The notes beneath the pieces were generated by a model that had not been told where the DNA came from, searched no databases, and saw only the letters and a program-made list of their open reading frames with translations. The translations under genes were made by a program, and so were the position numbers. From Athalassotoga sp049965695 (GTDB lineage: Bacteria; Thermotogota; Thermotogae; Mesoaciditogales; Mesoaciditogaceae): DNA of 17,978 bases. This document shows, piece by piece, positions 14,193 to 17,978 of this stretch (position 1 is the stretch's first letter; the number at the start of each line of letters is the position of its first letter). The stretch is taken from contig NZ_JBMFWB010000028.1 in the NCBI RefSeq assembly GCF_049965695.1, forward strand, positions 1 through 17,978. Direction: 5' to 3'.

Positions 14193-15478
14193 TGGTTTGA
14201 TATCGCAATTCTTTTCAACTCTTCTCTGAATGCCGGATCTGCTATCGAGATGAGTAATCTTGCCCTCTCGCGAAGACTTCTCCCTTTCAAATGAACGGCC
14301 CCGTATTCGGTCACAACCCAGTCGACGTCCTGACGCGGTACGGTTACTCCGGTGCCTTCCGGTAAAAACGGCACTATTTTGGAAATTTTTCCATCTTTTG
14401 CGGTAGAATGAAGTGCTATTATGCCTTTACCGTCCTTTGCCATTGAGGCGCCCCGATGTGTGTCAAGTTGGCCTCCGGTACCGCTGTAATGCTTGAATCC
14501 TATGCTTTCAGATGCAACCTGTCCGGTTAGATCGACCATCAATGCCGTGTTGATGCTTACCATTTTGTCATTCTGGGCTATCACGTAAGGATCGTTGACG
14601 TATTTGCCTCTCAAAAAGAGAATTCCGGGATTGTCATCCACGAAATCGTACATGCTTTTCTCTCCGAGTCCGAAGGTGCATACCATCTTTCCGGGCCAGA
14701 GTGTCTTTTTCTTATTTGTTATTACGCCTTTGTTTAAAAGTTCGACCATGCCCTGAGTCAGCATTTCCGTATGAATTCCGAGATCGTGTTTGTGTTCCAA
14801 AAAAGACGCGACTGCATTTGGAATGCCACCGATGCCGAGTTGAAGAGTGGCACCGTCATCTATGAGATCCGCTATGTGTCCGGCTATAAGTTCGTCTTCT
14901 TTTGTCGGAGTTGCATTCATTATCGTTGGAATGGGATAATCAACTTCTATTACGTGATCAACCTCGGAGATGTGAATTTGCGTGTCTCCATGTGTCCTCG
15001 GTGCATTTGGGTTTACCTCAAGCACTATTTTATCCACATTTTCTATCATTTCTTTTTCATAAACGACGCTCAAAGACAAAGTCAGGTATCCGTGTTTGTC
15101 CATCGGAGAGGCTATGCCCCAGTAAATGTCCGGCTTATCATTTTGAAGTTTGTCCGTGCCCGCTAAATGTAAATTGTTGGGTATGTAGGTCACCGTTCCT
15201 ATGCCCATATTCGCGGCTTCGCGGGTGGGATTGCTGTAAAACCACGACTCGTTGAGAAATTTTGACGAAAATTTCGGATCCTTTTGGACCGGAAAATCAA
15301 CCACGTCAAGGCATGAAAAGATACGTAAATTATCGAATTCGCAATTTTTAAGGTTGTTCAGAAATGACTGGGGTTCCATAGCCGCCATTCCGAGTACGAC
15401 TGTTTTATTCCCGGAAAGCACTTTTTTCATAACATCTTCAACATTTGCAACTTTCGATCTGTAAAGTTCGGAATTCAT
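14183..15478 (-). CDS. CoA-transferase, 4-hydroxybutyrate/acetyl-CoA hydrolase family
   Basis: The 431-residue protein belongs to the acetyl-CoA hydrolase/transferase family (Cat2, AbfT, butyryl-CoA:acetate CoA-transferase). The GIGGIPNAV segment (215-223) and LGIHTEM with Glu238 match the family's active-site glutamate, which forms the glutamyl-CoA intermediate. Other family segments include LEVNPNAPRTHGDTQIHI and GGQLDTHRGA. It would move CoA between acetate or another short acid and an acyl-CoA; the exact substrate is unclear. The start overlaps the TetR stop by 4... bp as ATGA with GGAGAGATAAG upstream, meaning translational coupling (shared bases 15475-15478). The last codons ATA TAC and stop TGA lie in the terminus of repeat copy C, so the native C-terminus may have been altered. 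Confidence 0.9.
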   Translation of the reverse strand: MNSELYRSKVANVEDVMKKVLSGNKTVVLGMAAMEPQSFLNNLKNCEFDNLRIFSCLDVVDFPVQKDPKFSSKFLNESWFYSNPTREAANMGIGTVTYIPNNLHLAGTDKLQNDKPDIYWGIASPMDKHGYLTLSLSVVYEKEMIENVDKIVLEVNPNAPRTHGDTQIHISEVDHVIEVDYPIPTIMNATPTKEDELIAGHIADLIDDGATLQLGIGGIPNAVASFLEHKHDLGIHTEMLTQGMVELLNKGVITNKKKTLWPGKMVCTFGLGEKSMYDFVDDNPGILFLRGKYVNDPYVIAQNDKMVSINTALMVDLTGQVASESIGFKHYSGTGGQLDTHRGASMAKDGKGIIALHSTAKDGKISKIVPFLPEGTGVTVPRQDVDWVVTEYGAVHLKGRSLRERARLLISIADPAFREELKRIAISNHIY

Positions 15479-16698
15479 CTTATCTCTCCTCTAAGACCAT
15501 GCATTAAAAATTTCGATATTTCCTTGACGTACCTTTTCAATTCATCGATATCCATATCTTTTTCTATTATCGACTCAAGACCGATTTGATGGCCGATTCC
15601 CATAAGCATGTAAGATAGCAAGACGGGTTCAAATGGCCTGTACTCGTTATTTTTGAATGCCCTATCGAGTGGCTTGATGTAAGATTTAGATATTTGAGCG
15701 TAATAATAAATGGATGTTTTCGAATCGACGAATTCCATCTCTCTTATTATCGAATACATCTCTTTGTGATGTTTGAAAAAATCCAAAAATCCCATGTACC
15801 CTGATATTTCCGCATCTCTTCTGTCCGTAAACCTCCAAACATATCTTCTCAAACTTCTCTTTAAAGCCTCAAGCGTTGAAGAAACGAGTTCTCGCAAAGC
15901 CTCTATCTTGGAATCGAAATGCACGTAAAACGTCCCGAGGCCTACGCCTGCAAGGTTGGATATGTCAGAGATCTTTGTCTTCGAATAGCCTTTGCTTCCA
16001 AAAAGTTGTTCTGTCGCGGTGAGTATTTTTTTGTGTGTTACCGACCACTGGGATTTAAATTCGAATTGATCTTCACCGAGTTCAGGAAGCATCTCAAAAG
16101 CATCTTGATTTATCAGATGGTTATCCGGATCTATGCCGTTGTATATGAGATCAAAAACCGCGTCTATGACTTTTTCGTCTATTTTCTTTTCGCTTGACAT
16201 GGCATACTCTATAACGACGAAGTTTACAATTCCCATCATAAAAAGATAAAAAGCCCTTTTGGATGTTGAATCGAGAATTTCGAGAAATTCTTCAGACATA
16301 AAATTGTAGAGGCTATCGTAAAATTCCATCGAAATATGGGGAAAAAGGAATTCGGCATTCCTGAAAACGGAATATTCGTTTATCTTTTCAGAGATAGATT
16401 CCACAAAGGCTTTAATAAAAATCCTAAATCTTTCTTCATCGCTCGAAGAACGTGTGTTTGCAATAATGTCATGAATGTTTTTCTTTAGCCATTCGGTAAG
16501 ATCATGAACGATCTGGATCAAGATCTCCTCTTTGGAATCGAAATACTGATAAAATGAAGCGTTGCCTATATCGCATCTTTTCGATATCATGGCCGCCGAA
16601 ACTTCTTGATACCCATTTGTTCTAAACAATTCAACGGACTTTTCAATTATCCTGTTGTATGTGTTTATACCCTTTTCAGATGTTGGTACTCTCGGCAT
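15475..16698 (-). CDS. Tandem (double) TetR-family transcriptional regulator
   Basis: The 407-residue protein is two TetR units in one chain. The first DNA-binding domain spans about residues 13-60 (NRIIEKSVELFRTNGYQEVS...IGNASFYQYFDSKEEIL) and is followed by a helical ligand-type region. The second spans about 222-269 (KKILTATEQLFGSKGYSKTK...VGLGTFYVHFDSKIEAL) and is also followed by a full helical region to the C-terminus. Typical TetR proteins are about 200 residues and dimerise; this one may form a pseudo-dimer alone. The ATG at 16698 has AAGGAG upstream, and its start lies 23 bp inside the preceding ketoacyl synthase gene. Context suggests it senses an acyl-CoA or related metabolite and controls its own operon through the direct repeats at 17731-17770. 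Confidence 0.92.
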   Translation of the reverse strand: MPRVPTSEKGINTYNRIIEKSVELFRTNGYQEVSAAMISKRCDIGNASFYQYFDSKEEILIQIVHDLTEWLKKNIHDIIANTRSSSDEERFRIFIKAFVESISEKINEYSVFRNAEFLFPHISMEFYDSLYNFMSEEFLEILDSTSKRAFYLFMMGIVNFVVIEYAMSSEKKIDEKVIDAVFDLIYNGIDPDNHLINQDAFEMLPELGEDQFEFKSQWSVTHKKILTATEQLFGSKGYSKTKISDISNLAGVGLGTFYVHFDSKIEALRELVSSTLEALKRSLRRYVWRFTDRRDAEISGYMGFLDFFKHHKEMYSIIREMEFVDSKTSIYYYAQISKSYIKPLDRAFKNNEYRPFEPVLLSYMLMGIGHQIGLESIIEKDMDIDELKRYVKEISKFLMHGLRGEIR

Positions 16699-17710
16699 TC
16701 ACGATCTCCTTCCCCCATATAAGCGTTGTGGCAGACCATATATAACCAATTCCGGCACCGACAAAAACAACCAGATCACCGTTTTTTATCTTTCCGTTTT
16801 CAAGTGCAAGGGAAAGCGAAAGTATTTGATCGTTTTGGCCTATATGACCGTAATTCTCAAGATAAATCGTTTTATCGCCGGAAAGATTTAACCTTTTTAA
16901 AACCTCTTCATGGGCGGATCTCTTCATGTGCAAGATGGCAAGATAATCTATATCATCGACTGCATATCCGCTTTGCTCGACGGACATGCGTATCGCCTTT
17001 TCAAAGTTTTCCATCGAAAGCGTGTCAAGTTTTTCCTTCATCGAATCGGGATTGACGACATCTAAATACCCCCGGCCATTTGCAATGCCATCGCAATTCA
17101 CAGGCTCTTTAGTGCCACCCATTGGAACAACGACATCTTCCGAAAAACTTCCGTCCGTCATGGTAACAGTCTCGAGAATGACGTTGGGCGCATTTCTTTT
17201 TATGATCATGGCCGCTCCTCCGGATCCGAGGTCGTACATGAACCTTGTCTTTGGATTTTTGTAATTGACAAAGTCGCAATTTCTGTATCCACTTACCAAA
17301 AGCACGGTATTTATTTTTTGATCGGATAGAATCAAACTTTTTGCGACTTTCATGCCAACCATCATGCTACCGCATTCGGCTTCCATATCAAAAGACCACG
17401 CACGATTTGCGCCAATCTTTTCTGCAACGTAAGTTCCGGCAAGCCATATCGGATAATCTTTGTGTTGCGATCCGTTCCAAATCACGACATCTATTTCCGA
17501 TGCATCACACTTTGCCATCTTCATCGCCTGAACGGCTGCTTTCACTCCCATCGATCCGGTGTGATCGTCAGGTCCCGGCATCGGCTTTCTTTTTATGCCG
17601 AGTTTTTCTTCAACAACCCATTTGGGCAGATCGGAAAGTTCTGCTATCTTCTGAGAATCCCAAAAATTGTCCGGAATGTATACGCCTATCCCACTTATGC
17701 CAGCATGCAT
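16676..17710 (-). CDS. FabH-like ketoacyl synthase III family protein
   Basis: The 344-residue thiolase-fold protein has Cys113 in MEAECGSMMVGM, the usual nucleophile position, and an N-terminal GIGVYIPDN typical of KAS III. His261 in ILHMKRSAHEEV lines up with the FabH histidine. FabH's asparagine (YGN) is replaced by His289 in YGHIGQNDQ. The C-terminal segment GDLVVFVGAGIGYIWSATTLIW fits the family. It should condense or transfer acyl groups from acyl-CoA. The altered triad and the CoA-transferase neighbour make a role outside standard fatty acid initiation likely. AGGAG sits at good spacing before the ATG at 17710. It is the first gene of a three-gene operon whose members all overlap. Confidence 0.85.
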   Translation of the reverse strand: MHAGISGIGVYIPDNFWDSQKIAELSDLPKWVVEEKLGIKRKPMPGPDDHTGSMGVKAAVQAMKMAKCDASEIDVVIWNGSQHKDYPIWLAGTYVAEKIGANRAWSFDMEAECGSMMVGMKVAKSLILSDQKINTVLLVSGYRNCDFVNYKNPKTRFMYDLGSGGAAMIIKRNAPNVILETVTMTDGSFSEDVVVPMGGTKEPVNCDGIANGRGYLDVVNPDSMKEKLDTLSMENFEKAIRMSVEQSGYAVDDIDYLAILHMKRSAHEEVLKRLNLSGDKTIYLENYGHIGQNDQILSLSLALENGKIKNGDLVVFVGAGIGYIWSATTLIWGKEIVNAESTNI

Positions 17711-17730
17711 TTTTACGCTCCTGTGTAATA

Positions 17731-17770
17731 TGAATCATCTTTCATAAGATAAGTGAATCATCTTTCATAA
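17731..17770. promoter_or_regulatory. Two 17-bp direct repeats, candidate TetR operators
   Basis: TGAATCATCTTTCATAA occurs twice, at 17731-17747 and 17754-17770, with no mismatch and a 23-bp period. Each unit contains a small dyad TGAA-N6-TTCA. They sit 20-60 bp upstream of the ketoacyl synthase start, where operon promoter elements must lie. A regulator with two DNA-binding domains in one chain is encoded in the same operon. I could not place a convincing -10/-35 pair here. Confidence 0.6.
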
Positions 17771-17901
17771 TTTATCATTAAACGCCATTTAAAAGCAAAG
17801 TCAAAAAATGACGAAAAAATGTCTTTTGAGTTTAATTTCGGCGTTTTTGGACGGTTTAACGACTTAACCTTCGTTTTGCATTGAAAATCTAAAAATTTCA
17901 A

Positions 17902-17978
17902 TATATACTTAAATAACTTTAAAAGTCGAATGTTCATTTAATTTAAGCGAAGGGCAGGATGCCTCCGAGATGGCCTCC
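17902..17978. repeat. Partial copy (copy D) of hairpin element, cut by window end
   Basis: TATATACTTAAATAACTTTA, then AAAGTCGAATGTTC and the AAGCGAAGGGCAGGAT core, match copy B in the same orientation almost base for base; copy B lacks four bases (AAAG or similar) after the first block. The copy runs off the window inside the first hairpin arm. The stem base change relative to copy B (GGATGCC instead of GGATACC) is the partner expected for the arm seen in copy A. The 130 bp between the direct repeats and this copy is AT-rich with nothing else I can call. Confidence 0.85.

Noticed and set aside
17711..17900. Consensus -35/-10 pair upstream of the ketoacyl synthase
   Set aside because: A TTGACT on the minus strand near 17800 has no reasonable -10 at 16-18 bp; I could not support a specific call.
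1..17978. CRISPR array, insertion sequence transposase, prophage or defence genes
   Set aside because: No regularly spaced repeats with unique spacers and no transposase, integrase, nuclease or phage proteins were seen among the coding regions.

Overview
This is an AT-rich bacterial window with dense gene packing, strong Shine-Dalgarno sites and frequent TTG/GTG starts. I recognise 17 protein genes, two tRNA genes and a family of dispersed hairpin repeats. The housekeeping cluster (DUF177-rpmF-plsX-glmS-rsfS-leuS-rex), an intracellular GH13 amylase and a MalK-like ATPase suggest an anaerobic, sugar-using thermophile-type bacterium. Thermotogota (possibly the acid-tolerant Mesoaciditogales side) is my best guess, but it is an inference from protein style with no database search behind it.

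Layout. Positions 1-460: half of a dispersed repeat, a tiny Cys-rich zinc-finger-like gene, a terminator and a promoter. Positions 563-2952 (+): four genes forming a bioenergetic operon. They encode a one-helix membrane peptide, a cytochrome b6-type subunit with two bis-His heme pairs, a subunit-IV-like partner with a large extracytoplasmic insert, and a UbiE/MenG quinone methyltransferase. No Rieske protein or cytochrome c lies in the window. Positions 3020-3640 (+): a conserved multi-pass membrane protein with a probably leaderless promoter, convergent with and overlapping the GH13 gene (3633-5111, -). Positions 5132-5301: a full hairpin element plus a remnant of its end.

Positions 5293-13974 (-): one apparent long operon starting with tRNA-Ser(GCU) and tRNA-Arg(GCG). 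It continues with DUF177, L32, PlsX, GlmS, RsfS, LeuRS, Rex, a HEAT-like protein and an ABC ATPase with degenerate catalytic motifs. Gaps are 0-14 bp or overlaps. It links tRNA supply, ribosome assembly, lipid and cell-wall precursors, and redox control. Positions 14037-14192: a second full hairpin element whose end supplies the stop codon of the next gene.

Positions 14183-17710 (-): a three-gene operon with overlapping genes. It encodes a FabH-like ketoacyl synthase, a tandem TetR regulator with two complete DNA-binding domains in one chain, and a 4-hydroxybutyrate/acetyl-CoA-type CoA-transferase. Two perfect 17-bp direct repeats lie upstream and are candidate operators. The window ends inside another copy of the hairpin element.

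The most notable points are the quinol-type cytochrome b plus MenG module in an apparently fermentative background, the single-chain double TetR with its acyl-CoA-type operon and paired direct repeats, and the covarying hairpin repeat family whose termini have become the 3' ends of genes.
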